64,000 nt of DNA from Stomorhina lunata (taxonomy: Eukaryota; Arthropoda; Insecta; Diptera; Rhiniidae): positions 12,867,371-12,931,370 of the forward strand of contig OW121743.1 in assembly GCA_933228675.1 (NCBI GenBank), read 5' to 3'. How positions within the stretch are numbered: the first letter of the stretch is position 1; each line of letters begins with the position of its first letter. Below are positions 22,826-33,340 of this stretch, piece after piece. The notes under the pieces were generated by a model, which saw only the letters and a list, made by a program, of their open reading frames with translations, was not told the DNA's origin and did not search any database. A program made the translations under genes and the position numbers.

Positions 22826-23317
22826 TATACCCTTCACCATCATAGGTGGAAAGGGTATTATAAGTTTGTGCTGATGTATGTAACGCATAGAAATATTTGT
22901 CTTAGACCCACCTTTTAGTATACCAATAGGCTTAGAAACACTTTCTGAGTCGATTTAGCGATGTCCGTCCGTCCGTCTGGCTGGCTGGACGGCTGGACCC
23001 CCATGTAAACCTTGTAATCAAACTACAGGTCGCAATTCTAAAGATAATTTGATGAAATTTGGCACATATAATTTTTTTGATAATGAAACCATGGCTATTG
23101 AAATTGGTCAAAATCGGTCTATTATTTATGGTACCTGCCACAGGTCCCACTTCCCGGAATTGATATATTGGCCACAAATATCAATATTTTTTCATGAAAT
23201 TTAAAACAAATACTGCTTATATAAACGAAAATCACTGTACGAAATTTCGTTGAAATCGGTCCACATTTGACCATAGCTCCCATACAAACTCTTCTTTAAA
23301 AATGCACTAAATGAGAC
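22826..23317 (-). mobile_element. dispersed non-coding element, type 1, minus orientation, 5'-truncated
   Basis: The minus strand carries the type-1 3' end (the hairpin with ATACCCTTCACCATCATAGG at 22828 on the + strand). It also has the (CCGT)n/(CTGG)n stretch at 22965-22997 and the GTCCACATTTGACCATAGCT module near 23261. The first part of the element is missing and the type-2 element at 23322 begins immediately after. Confidence 0.7.
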
Positions 23318-23321
23318 AAAA

Positions 23322-25093
23322 ACAAGTAAGAGTGTTATATTCGGCTGTGCCGAATCTTATATACCCACCATCAAGTTGTGTTAAATTTAGAAACATATCT
23401 CATATATCTACAAGGGTGCAGCTAATTCAAAATCTGCACCAAAACTGGAAAAATCGCTAAGCTATTTGGTATTGTTGGTAAAACCTTTGGACTAAATTAG
23501 GTTTCCGTAGCTTTATAGTTCAACATTCAAAAATATTTTAGTGGTTTCCCCAGTATTTACTTTGATCAAAATTCGGTCTCATAACCAGGTATAGTTTTAC
23601 ATAAGTTGTTAAATACTTTTCGTTGTGATTAATATGTAGTTAGGCTAAACACGTTAATAGTAATACGACAGGTCCATATATTTCGTTATGAGTTCCTAAT
23701 GCATTCATCATATATAAAGTCTGGGCTGAACATTGATTGATGCCTATATAATTTCATAGGTGCAATCTTAATATAATGAATGTACCTCCAAATCTTTTTG
23801 ATTGTAGATATAAAAAGGGGATGTTATATATATAAGAATTATAGCCAAATGTTGACCGATTATAACAAAATTTTACACACTGGCTGGTATATATAGAGAG
23901 CTTATTCTTGCAAAATTTAGTGACCATAGCTATCATAGTTTCTAATTTAATAGCTTTTAACTGGCGTTTGCTAAAATTTTTGGTTTCCGTGAGTGTTTTT
24001 CACATGAAAGCTAAAGTCAAATATGGACTGATTCCTATAAAATTTGATAAACTGATCAAAAATTGCATAAAACTTCCCTATTTTAAATTTAATCGTCATA
24101 GCTATTACAATTGTATTCAATTTATCAGCATTAATGTGTTTCCCGGGGCGGGGTTATATGGGAGCTCTAACTAAATTTGAACCGATTTTGTCCATTTTCA
24201 ACACACATCTTTTTCAAGATATCCAAAATACTTTTGTAAAATTTTGTCCCTCTAGCCCTTTTCTTAATGTATTTTTGTGTTTCCGCAAGCTTCTTATATG
24301 GGAGCTATGGTCAAATGGTGACGAAATTTTGCACACTGGCTGGCATTGACATAAGACTTCCTTGTGCTTAATTTAGTCTTACTAGCTCTTGTAGTTAAGG
24401 ATCTATCACGATTTTATCTGACGGACAGACGGACATAAATCCCCTTTTCTTTTTGAATTTTTGTGTTTTCGTAAGTTTTTTATATGGGAGCTAGGTCAAA
24501 TAGTGACCGATTGTGACAAAATTTTGCACACTGGCTGGCATTGATATAAGACTTTAGTGGTTATATCTGTTATACTTTTAGATTTATTGGCATTTAAGTG
24601 TATTTTGGGTGAAATTTAGCCTGTTTTCGTAAGTTTTTTGTATGGGAGCTATGGCTAAATGTGAACCGATTTCGATGAAATTTTATATGCTGCCTAGTGC
24701 TTATCTAAAACTTCTAGATACCAAATTTTGTCATCATAACTGTCATAATTTGTCATTTATTAGCAAATAAGCGATTAGCCTAGACGAGGTTATACGGGAG
24801 CTATGGCCAAATGCTAACCGATTTTGCCCAATTTCAATACCAAAATTTTCTCATAGATAAAGAATGTTTTTGCTAAGTTTCAGTTAGCTAGCTCTTTTCG
24901 TTTAGACGTTATCGTGATTTCAACAGACAGACAGACAGACAGACGGACAGACAGACATACATAGCTCAATCGTCTTAGAATTTCATAAGGATTCAGAATA
25001 TATATCGTTTTTGATTTTTGAACCAATATTAAGGAAATTACAAACGGAATGACAATCTCAATATACCCCCCATTCTTTTTGATGGTGGGTATA
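23322..25093 (+). mobile_element. dispersed non-coding element, type 2, full-length-looking copy
   Basis: It begins ACAAGTAAGAGTGTTATATT, then the perfect hairpin TTCGGCTGTGCCGAA, then TATACCCACCATCA. It ends with TGATGGTGGGTATA at about 25080-25093, the exact reverse complement of that 14-bp motif. Internally, tandem-like modules of about 230-300 bp contain TATGGGAGCTATGGTCAAAT followed by GACCGAT. Near the 3' end a (CAGA)n/(CGGA)n stretch is at 24922-24957. No significant reading frame. With 20724-22590 it forms a ~1.8-kb inverted pair. Confidence 0.8.
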
Positions 25094-25405
25094 AAAATCA
25101 CTAAAACGCTCGTTAATCTAAAGATAATGAAAATTTTGAGTTTATTTTTTGCATACATAATTTTTGTAACAACTGTAATCAATTTGCCAAATTTCGAGAT
25201 AATCGGTCCACATTTGACCCTAACTCTCATATAAGTCCAAATGACGGAAACAGGTTGAATATATAAGTTTTGAGAAAATGTTTGTATGATGGCAAAATTT
25301 AGCAAATATTTGTCTTTATACAGAAAAAATAACACCTTTGACTTTAGTGGTGAAGGGTATCGTATGGTCGGGCTTGACCGACTATAGTGCTTTCTTACTT
25401 GTTTT
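25094..25405 (-). mobile_element. dispersed non-coding element, type 1, 5' part in minus orientation
   Basis: Read on the minus strand from 25405: ACAAGTAAGAAAGCACTATA, GTCGGTCAAGCCCGAC, ATACCCTTCACCACTAAAGT, then TGTATAAAGACAAATATTTG and onward. It is closely similar to 3952-4170. It abuts the 3' end of the type-2 element directly. Confidence 0.8.
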
Positions 25406-26250
25406 TTAATATAAAAGGCCGATCATGATTTTTATTAAGATTTTATATATGGGAGACTTTTTAAAATTATGTTGGTTTATTTTCTTGTTAAATTGTCCAA
25501 AATTATTAGAGAAATCTACAATCCCAATTTAAGTTAATTAATTTTTTAGATACACTGTAACTATAACATATGAACAAATTGTATAGCATACTTTTGGGAT
25601 TATCCATAATATTACTCTACATATTGTATGTATTTTATTCAGAAAACTATACACCATCTGTAAATTATTGTATTATTATATTCATTCATGTAATCTACTA
25701 CCATTCAATCATAAAATATTTCCATTATAAATGTATTATATATAAATATTAAAGAAAATATACATATAACCCTATACATATCTTATAAATATGATGTATT
25801 ATTAATATTTTCATTCTTCTTTTTTTTCTATTTTTTATATATATAAAACAAAAAAAAATCAAAATAAAAAAACCGTTACGTTACGTTTCATTTCATTTCC
25901 GTTATTAACTATTTGATGGATTTTTTGGTAACTTCGTTCTCGTATTTAAATTATTTTGCGTGTTGAAACTCATCATCTCTTCATTTTTGCTACATACACA
26001 ATAATAATAATTTAATATAAATAACCAAAAAAAAAAAACATTATTGAATTAAATAATCATCATCTTCTTCAACTTTATGCAACTTAATAACAAAATAACC
26101 GAAATTCTCAAAACAAAAAACTCTAACTAACTTAATCCCTTCAAACCAAAAAAAAATAATGAATAATAAATCAAAAACAAAAAAAATTAAAATCAATGGA
26201 TGGATTTTATTCATATGCAGATGATGAATGTTTATTATTTTCATCATCAG
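25406..26250. other. Flo2 intron upstream of exon 26251
   Basis: AT-rich unique sequence with a short direct repeat CGTTACGTTACGTTTCATTT around 25873. It ends in the acceptor ATTTTCATCATCAG. No other feature. Confidence 0.6.
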
Positions 26251-26359
26251 GCGGACGAACTTCTGGGTACGGCCAGTGAACAATTTTTGGGCAAAAGTGT
26301 TGGGGAGATCAAACAAACTATTTTGCAGACTTTGGAGGGCCATTTGCGTGCCATATTGG
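26251..26359 (+). CDS. Flo2: Flotillin-2 exon (middle of SPFH/PHB domain)
   Basis: A 109-nt exon encodes ADELLGTASEQFLGKSVGEI and KQTILQTLEGHLRAIL followed by one base of a Gly codon. This is the conserved SPFH-domain helix pair of flotillin-2; the vertebrate counterpart has the same EQFLGK...LQTLEGHLR pattern. It starts in phase 0 after a CATCATCAG acceptor, matching both exon 10811-10998 and the microexon 16954-16986, and ends in phase 1 at a consensus donor (TTGG|GTAAGT). The next Flo2 exon should begin with the rest of Gly and TLTVE-like sequence. I could not find it before position 64000, so the following intron exceeds 37.6 kb. No stop, frameshift or missing residue is seen. Confidence 0.97.
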
Positions 26360-26576
26360 GTAAGTAGTAAAATCTTTCATTTAATCAAGTTCTTAATAAA
26401 TTTTGCCTAAAACATATACTACAATATTTGGAGCATTCACAGATTTAGGCTCAACAACAAAATATAGCCTATATTTAGGATACAAATTAGACTAATTTTA
26501 TAAGAAAATTTTCAAAATTTATTATTACTACTTTTATAGGAAATTTTTTAAAAATTGAACTATTTTTATAGAAAAT

Positions 26577-27211
26577 TGAAAAATTAGGTTTAATCAGGCT
26601 TGAGTTCATTTAACTTTCAAATTATTAATTTTGAAAATTTGAAAAGTAATTGTGGAGAAAAACTGAAAAAATTATTTTTGAACGCGGCTCAGTGGATTGC
26701 AATTTCTGTCCCGCCACAGGACGTCATCAGCACTTAGCGCCCTCGACCACAGTCGAGTTGTCAAATTGCAGAGATAATCATCAATTTAACTCATTGAGTT
26801 TGATCGAACATCCCTACGTTTAATTGATTGTGTATTCTCCTATTACTTGTTTTGCTCGATCTTTTCACTTGCCGTTGGCATGTAGAGAAGAACAAGACTT
26901 TTTGGTTTGATGCTATTTTTAGAATAGTAACAATGTTAACAACATATGTATGTAAGTAAATTACATGAATGTATGTAAATGCAACGTGCCCTTTGCTTTT
27001 ATTTATTTGGGAATTAATTATTCGAACTTTAGAATTGATTGAAAAATTAGGTTTTATCAGGCTTGAGTTCATTTAACTTTCAAATTATTAATTTTGAAAA
27101 TTTGAAAAGTAATTGTGGAGAAAAACTGAAAAAATTATTTTTGAACGCGGCTCAGTGGATTGCAATTTCTGTCCCGCCACAGGACGTCATCAGCACTTAG
27201 CGCCCTCGACC
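26577..27211. repeat. near-identical ~172-bp direct repeats flanking ~290 bp
   Basis: The segment starting TTGAAAAATTAGGTTTAATC and ending TTAGCGCCCTCGACC occurs at about 26575-26750 and again at about 27039-27211 with only one difference noticed (TTTAATCAGG versus TTTTATCAGG). Part of it is GC-rich for this region (ACGCGGCTCAGTGGATTGCA, CCCGCCACAGGACGTCATCA). The high identity implies a recent duplication, or paired long terminal repeats of a small non-autonomous element, although no TG...CA ends or primer-binding site were seen. Confidence 0.85.
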
Positions 27212-27229
27212 TCGAATTTATAGAAAATT

Positions 27230-30200
27230 TTTCAAAAATTTAACTATTTTTATAAGAAATTTTTCAAAAATTGAACTATTTTTATAGGAAATTTTTCAAA
27301 AACTTAAAAATTTTTATATGAAATTTTTCAAAAATTGAACTATTTTTATAGGAAATTTTTCAAAAATTGAACTATTTTTATAGGAAATTTTTCAAAAATT
27401 TTCTATTTTTATAGGAAATTTTTCAAAAACTTAACTATTTTTATAGTTAATTTTTCAAAAATTGAACTATTTTTATAGGAAATTTTTCAAAAATTTCCTA
27501 TTTTTATAGGAAATTTTTCAAAAATTGAACTATTTTTATAGGAAATTTTTCAAAAATTGAACTATTTTTATAGGAAATTTTTCAAAAATTGAACTATTTT
27601 TATAGGAAATTTTTCAAAAATTGAACTATTTTTATAGGAAATTTTTCAAAAATTGAACTATTTTTTTGCGAAATTTTTCAAAAATTGAACTATTTTTTTA
27701 GGAAATTTTTCAAAAATTGAACTATTTTTATAGGAAATTTTTCAAAAATTGAACTATTTTTATAGAAAATTTTTCAAAAATTTCCTATTTTTATAGGAAA
27801 TTTTTTAAAAACTTAAAAATTTTTTAAAAATTTTTATATGAAATTTTTCAAAAATTTAACTATTTTTATAGGAAATTTTTCAAAAACTGAACTATTTTTA
27901 TAGAAAATTTTTCAAAAATTGAACTATTTTTTTAGGAAAATTTTCAAAAATTTAACTATTTTTATAGGAAATTTTTCAAAAATTGAACTATTTTTATAGG
28001 AAATTTTTCAAAAATTTCCTATTTTTATAGGAAATTTTTCAAAAATTGAACTATTTTTATAGGAAATTTTTCAAAAATTGAACTATTTTTATAGGAAATT
28101 TTTCAAAAATTGAACTATTTTTATAGGAAATTTTTCAAAAATTGAACTATTTTTATAGGAAATTTTTCAAAAATTTTCTATTTTTATAGGAAATTTTTCA
28201 AAAACTTAACTATTTTTATAGGAAATTTTTCAAAAATTGAACTATTTTTATAGGAAATTTTTATATGAAATTTTTCAAAAATTTAACTATTTTTATAGGA
28301 ATTTTTCAAAAATTTAACTATTTTTATAAGAAATTTTTAAAAAATTTAACTATTTTTATAGGAAATTTTTCAAAAATTGAACTATTTTTATAGGAAATTT
28401 TTCAAAAATTTAACTATTTTTATAGGAAATTTTTCAAGAAATTAACTATTTTTATAGGAAATTTTTCAAAAATTGAACTATTTTTATAGGAAATTTTTCA
28501 AAAATTGAACTATTTTTATAGGAAATTTTTCAAAAATTGAATTATTTTTATAGGAAATTTTTCAAAAATTGAACTATTTTTATAGGAAATTTTTCAAAAA
28601 TTGAACTATTTTTATAGGAAATTTTTCAAAAATTGAACTATTTTTATAGGAAATTTTTCAAAAATTGAACTATTTTTATAGGAAATTTTTCAAAAATTGA
28701 ACTATTTTCATAGGAAATTTTTCAAAAATTGAACTATTTTTATAGGATATTTTTTAAAAATTTCCTATTTTTATAGGAAATTTTTCAAAAAATTCCTATT
28801 TTTATAGGAAATTTTTCAAAATTGAACTATTTTTATAGGAAATTTTTCAAAAATTGAACTATTTTTATAGGAAATTTTTCAAAAATTGAACTATTTTTAT
28901 AGGAAATTTTTCAAAAATTGAACTATTTTTTTAGGAAATTTTTCAAAAATTGAACTATTTTTATAGGAAATTTTTCAAAAATTGAACTATTTTTATAGAA
29001 AATTTTTCAAAAATTTCCTATTTTTATAGGAAATTTTTTAAAAACTTAAAAATTTTTTAAAAATTTTTATATGAAATTTTTCAAAAATTTAACTATTTTT
29101 ATAGGAAATTTTTCAAAAACTGAACTATTTTTATAGAAAATTTTTCAAAAATTGAACTATTTTTTTAGGAAAATTTTCAAAAATTTAACTATTTTTATAG
29201 GAAATTTTTCAAAAATTGAACTATTTTTATAGGAAATTTTTCAAAAATTTCCTATTTTTATAGGAAATTTTTCAAAAATTGAACTATTTTTATAGGAAAT
29301 TTTTCAAAAATTGAACTATTTTTATAGGAAATTTTTCAAAAATTGAACTATTTTTATAGGAAATTTTTCAAAAATTGAACTATTTTTATAGGAAATTTTT
29401 CAAAAATTTTCTATTTTTATAGGAAATTTTTCAAAAACTTAACTATTTTTATAGGAAATTTTTCAAAAATTGAACTATTTTTATAGGAAATTTTTATATG
29501 AAATTTTTCAAAAATTTAACTATTTTTATAGGAATTTTTCAAAAATTTAACTATTTTTATAAGAAATTTTTAAAAAATTTAACTATTTTTATAGGAAATT
29601 TTTCAAAAATTGAACTATTTTTATAGGAAATTTTTCAAAAATTTAACTATTTTTATAGGAAATTTTTCAAGAAATTAACTATTTTTATAGGAAATTTTTC
29701 AAAAATTGAACTATTTTTATAGGAAATTTTTCAAAAATTGAACTATTTTTATAGGAAATTTTTCAAAAATTGAATTATTTTTATAGGAAATTTTTCAAAA
29801 ATTGAACTATTTTTATAGGAAATTTTTCAAAAATTGAACTATTTTTATAGGAAATTTTTCAAAAATTGAACTATTTTTATAGGAAATTTTTCAAAAATTG
29901 AACTATTTTTATAGGAAATTTTTCAAAAATTGAACTATTTTCATAGGAAATTTTTCAAAAATTGAACTATTTTTATAGGATATTTTTTAAAAATTTCCTA
30001 TTTTTATAGGAAATTTTTCAAAAAATTCCTATTTTTATAGGAAATTTTTCAAAATTGAACTATTTTTATAGGAAATTTTTCAAAAATTGAACTATTTTTA
30101 AGGAAATTTTTCAAAAATTGAACTATTTTTATAGGAAATTTTTCAAAAATTGAACTATTTTTAAGAAAATTTTTCAAAAATTTAACTATTTTCATAGGAA

Positions 30201-30825
30201 ATCTTTCAAAAATTGAACTATTTTCATAGGAAATTTTTCAAAAATTGAACTATTTTTATAGGATATTTTTTAAAAATTTCCTATTTTTATAGGAAATTTT
30301 TCAAAAAATTCCTATTTTTATAGGAAATTTTTCAAAAAATTCCTATTTTTATAGGAAATTTTTCAAAATTGAACTATTTTTATAGGAAATTTTTCAAAAA
30401 TTGAACTATTTTTAAGGAAATTTTTCAAAAATTGAACTATTTTTATAGGAAAATTTTCAAAAATTGAACTATTTTTAAGAAAATTTTTCAAAAATTTAAT
30501 TATTTTCATAGGAAATCTTTCAAAAATTGAACTATTTTCATAGGAAATTTTTCAAAAATTGAACTATTTTTATAAGATATTTTTTAAATTAAATAATTTT
30601 TATAGGAAATTTTTCAAAAAATTCCTATTTTTATAGGAAATTTTTCAAAAATTTCCTATTATTATAGGTAATTTTTCAAAAATTGAACTATTTTTATAGA
30701 AAATTTTTCAAAAATTTCCTATTTTTATAGGAAATTCTTCCAAAAATTTTCTATTTTTATAGAAATATTTTCAAAAATTTCCTATTTTTATAGGAAATTT
30801 TTCAAAAATTTTCTATTTTTATGGG
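27230..30825. repeat. ~32-bp AT-rich tandem array (array E) with a 1.24-kb higher-order duplication
   Basis: About 110 units near TTGAACTATTTTTATAGGAA plus ATTTTTCAAAAA, with a minor unit type beginning TTTCCTATTTTTATAGGAAA. A landmark run (TTAAAAACTTAAAAATTTTT) occurs at about 27805 and again about 1,236 bp later near 29041. The sequence of variants between them is repeated unit for unit, showing a recent block duplication of about 1.24 kb. A shorter third block appears near 30200-30420. The array lies in the large Flo2 intron after 26359. It is in inverted orientation to the array at 62345-64000. Confidence 0.95.
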
Positions 30826-31197
30826 TCTTTAAGCGAAATATGTTTGTGTTTACTTTAAATATATGGAAAAATTTAAGTTGCATACTTTAAGGAGGTTCAA
30901 TTTAATTGTGTATCACATTTTGGTTAAAGTTTTTAGACAATTTTTAGGAATAGATCACAAACTGTGATTACCTCTAATTACAAATATTAAAATAATAAAG
31001 TGTTCATTACTTATACTTAATTCTTTTTAATATGTGTCCCTTTTTTATCATTTCTATACACGCACAATTAAGTATTTTTTTGTCTCAAAATGATGAATAA
31101 TTTTCCATTTAAGAACAAAATCACATTCAAAATGTCGAATGTCTACGAGAGGGTGTTTATAGACATTGATGCCATAAATCATTTAAGTGGTACAATA
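30826..31197. other. unique spacer between arrays E and F
   Basis: No gene or known element; AT-rich unique intron sequence. Confidence 0.5.
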
Positions 31198-31391
31198 ATC
31201 CCTAAATTTGCGTCGTTTAAATAAAATTAGAGAAAGAAAATATTTCTATGAAAATTTTTTCTATAGAAAAATATTTCTATTCAAAATTTTTCTATAGAAA
31301 AATATTTCTTTGGAAAATTTTTCTACAGAAAAATTTACCAAAGAAATATTTTCTTTCTCTAATTTTATCTAAACGACGCAAATTTAGGGAT
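31198..31391. repeat. 49-bp inverted repeat at the edge of array F
   Basis: The arms are 31198-31246 and 31343-31391, with one mismatch in 49 positions. Each includes ATCCCTAAATTTGCGTCGTT or its complement, and they are separated by 96 bp that contain the first units of array F. Near the right arm the array units are also inverted, so the structure looks like a snap-back duplication. No reading frame. Confidence 0.9.
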
Positions 31392-33340
31392 ATTTCTTCG
31401 GAAAATTTTTCTATAGAAAAACATTTCTTTGGAAAATTTTTCTTTAGAAAAATATTTCGTTGGAAAATTTTTCTATTGAAAAATATTTCTTTGGAAAATT
31501 TTTCTATAGAAAAAAATTTCTTTGGAAAATTTTTCTATAGAAAAAAATTTCTTTGGAAAATTTTTCTATAGAAAAAAATTTCTTTGGAAAATTTTTCTAT
31601 AGAAAAATATTTCTTTGGAAAATTTTTCTATAGAAAAATATTTCTATGGAAAATTTTTCTATTGAAAAATATTTTTATGGAAAATTTTTCTTTTGAAAAA
31701 TATTTCTTTGGAAAAAAATGTATCTATTAAAAAATATTTCTTTGGAAAATTTTTCTATAGAAAAATATTTCTATCAAAAATTTTTCTATAGAAAAATATT
31801 TCTTTGGAAAATTTTTCTATAGAAAAAAATTTCTTTGGAGAATTTTTCTATAGAAAAATATTTCTTTAGAAAATTTTTCTATAGAAAAATATTTCTTTGG
31901 AAAATTTTTCCATAGAAAAAAATTCTTTGGAAAATTAATTTGTAGAAAAATATTTCTTTGAAAAATATTTCTATAGAAAACTATTTCTTTGGAAAATTTT
32001 TCTATAGAAAAAAATTTCTTTGGGAAATTTTTCTATAGAAAAAAATTTCTTTGGAAAAATTTGCTACAGAAAATCATTTCTTTGGAAAATTTTCTATAGA
32101 AAAAAATTCTTTGGAAAATTTTTTTATAGAAAAAAAATTATTTGGAAAATTTTTTTATAGAAACAAATTTCTTTGGGAAATTGTTCTATAGAAAAAAAAA
32201 TCTTTGGAAAATTTTTCTATAGAAAAATATTTCTTTGGAAAATTTTTCTATAAAATATTTCTTTGGAAAATTTTTCTATAGAAAAAAATTTCTTTGGAAA
32301 ATTTTTCTATAGAAAAATATTTCTTGGGAAAATTTTTCTATAGAAAAATATTTCTTTGGAAAATTTTTTTATAGAAAAATATTTCTTTGGAAAATTTTTC
32401 TATAAAAAAATATTTCTTTGGAAAATTTTTCTATAGAAAAAAATTTCTTTTGAAAATTTTTTTATGGAAAAAAATTTCTTTGGAAAATATTTCTTTGGAA
32501 AATTTTTCTATAGAAAAAAATTTCTTTGGAAAAATTTTCTATAGAAAAATATTTCTTTGAAAAATTTTTCTATAGAAAAATATTTCTTTGGAAAATATTT
32601 CTATAGAAAAATATTTCTTTGGAAAATTTTTCTATAGAAAAATATTTCTTTGGAAAATTTTTCTATAGAAAAATATTTCTTTGGAAAAAAATTTTTCTTT
32701 GGAAAATTTTTCTATAGAAAAAAAATTTTTTGGAAAATTTTTCTATAGAAAAAAATTTCTTTGGAAAATTTTTCTATAGAAAAATATTTCTTTGTAAAAT
32801 TTTTCTATAGAAAAATATTTCTTTGGAAAAAAATTTTTCTATAGAAAAATATTTCTTTGGAAAATTTTTCTATAGAAAAATATTTCTTTGGAAAATTTTT
32901 CTATAGCAAAATATTTCTTTGGAAAATTTTTCTATAGAAAAATATTTCTTTGAAAAATTTTTCTATAGCAAAATATTTCTTTGGAAAATTTATCTATAGA
33001 AAAATATTTCTTTGAAAAATTTTTCTATAGAAAAATATTTCTTTGGAAAATTTTTCTATAGAAAAAAATTTCTTTGGAAAATTTTTCTATAGAAAAAATT
33101 TTTCTTTGGAAAATTTTACTATAGCAAACTATTTCTTTGAAACATTTTTCTATAGAAAAATATTTCTTTGGAAAATTTTTCCATAGAAAAAAAATTCTTT
33201 GAAAAATTTTTCTATAGAAAAATATTTCTTTGGAAAATTTTTCTGTGGAAAAAAATTTCTTTGAAAAATTTTACTATAGAAAAATATTTCTTTGGAAAAT
33301 TTTTCTATAGAAAAATATTTCTATCGAATTTTTTTTTTTT
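31240..33340. repeat. ~31-bp AT-rich tandem array (array F)
   Basis: About 65 units near TTTCTTTGGAAAATTTTTCT plus ATAGAAAAATA, period 30-31 bp with small indels. The core AAATTTTTCTATAGAAAAAT is palindromic. Open frames such as 31248-31571 are repeat translations (SIEKYFFGKFFYRKIFLW type), not genes. Confidence 0.95.
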
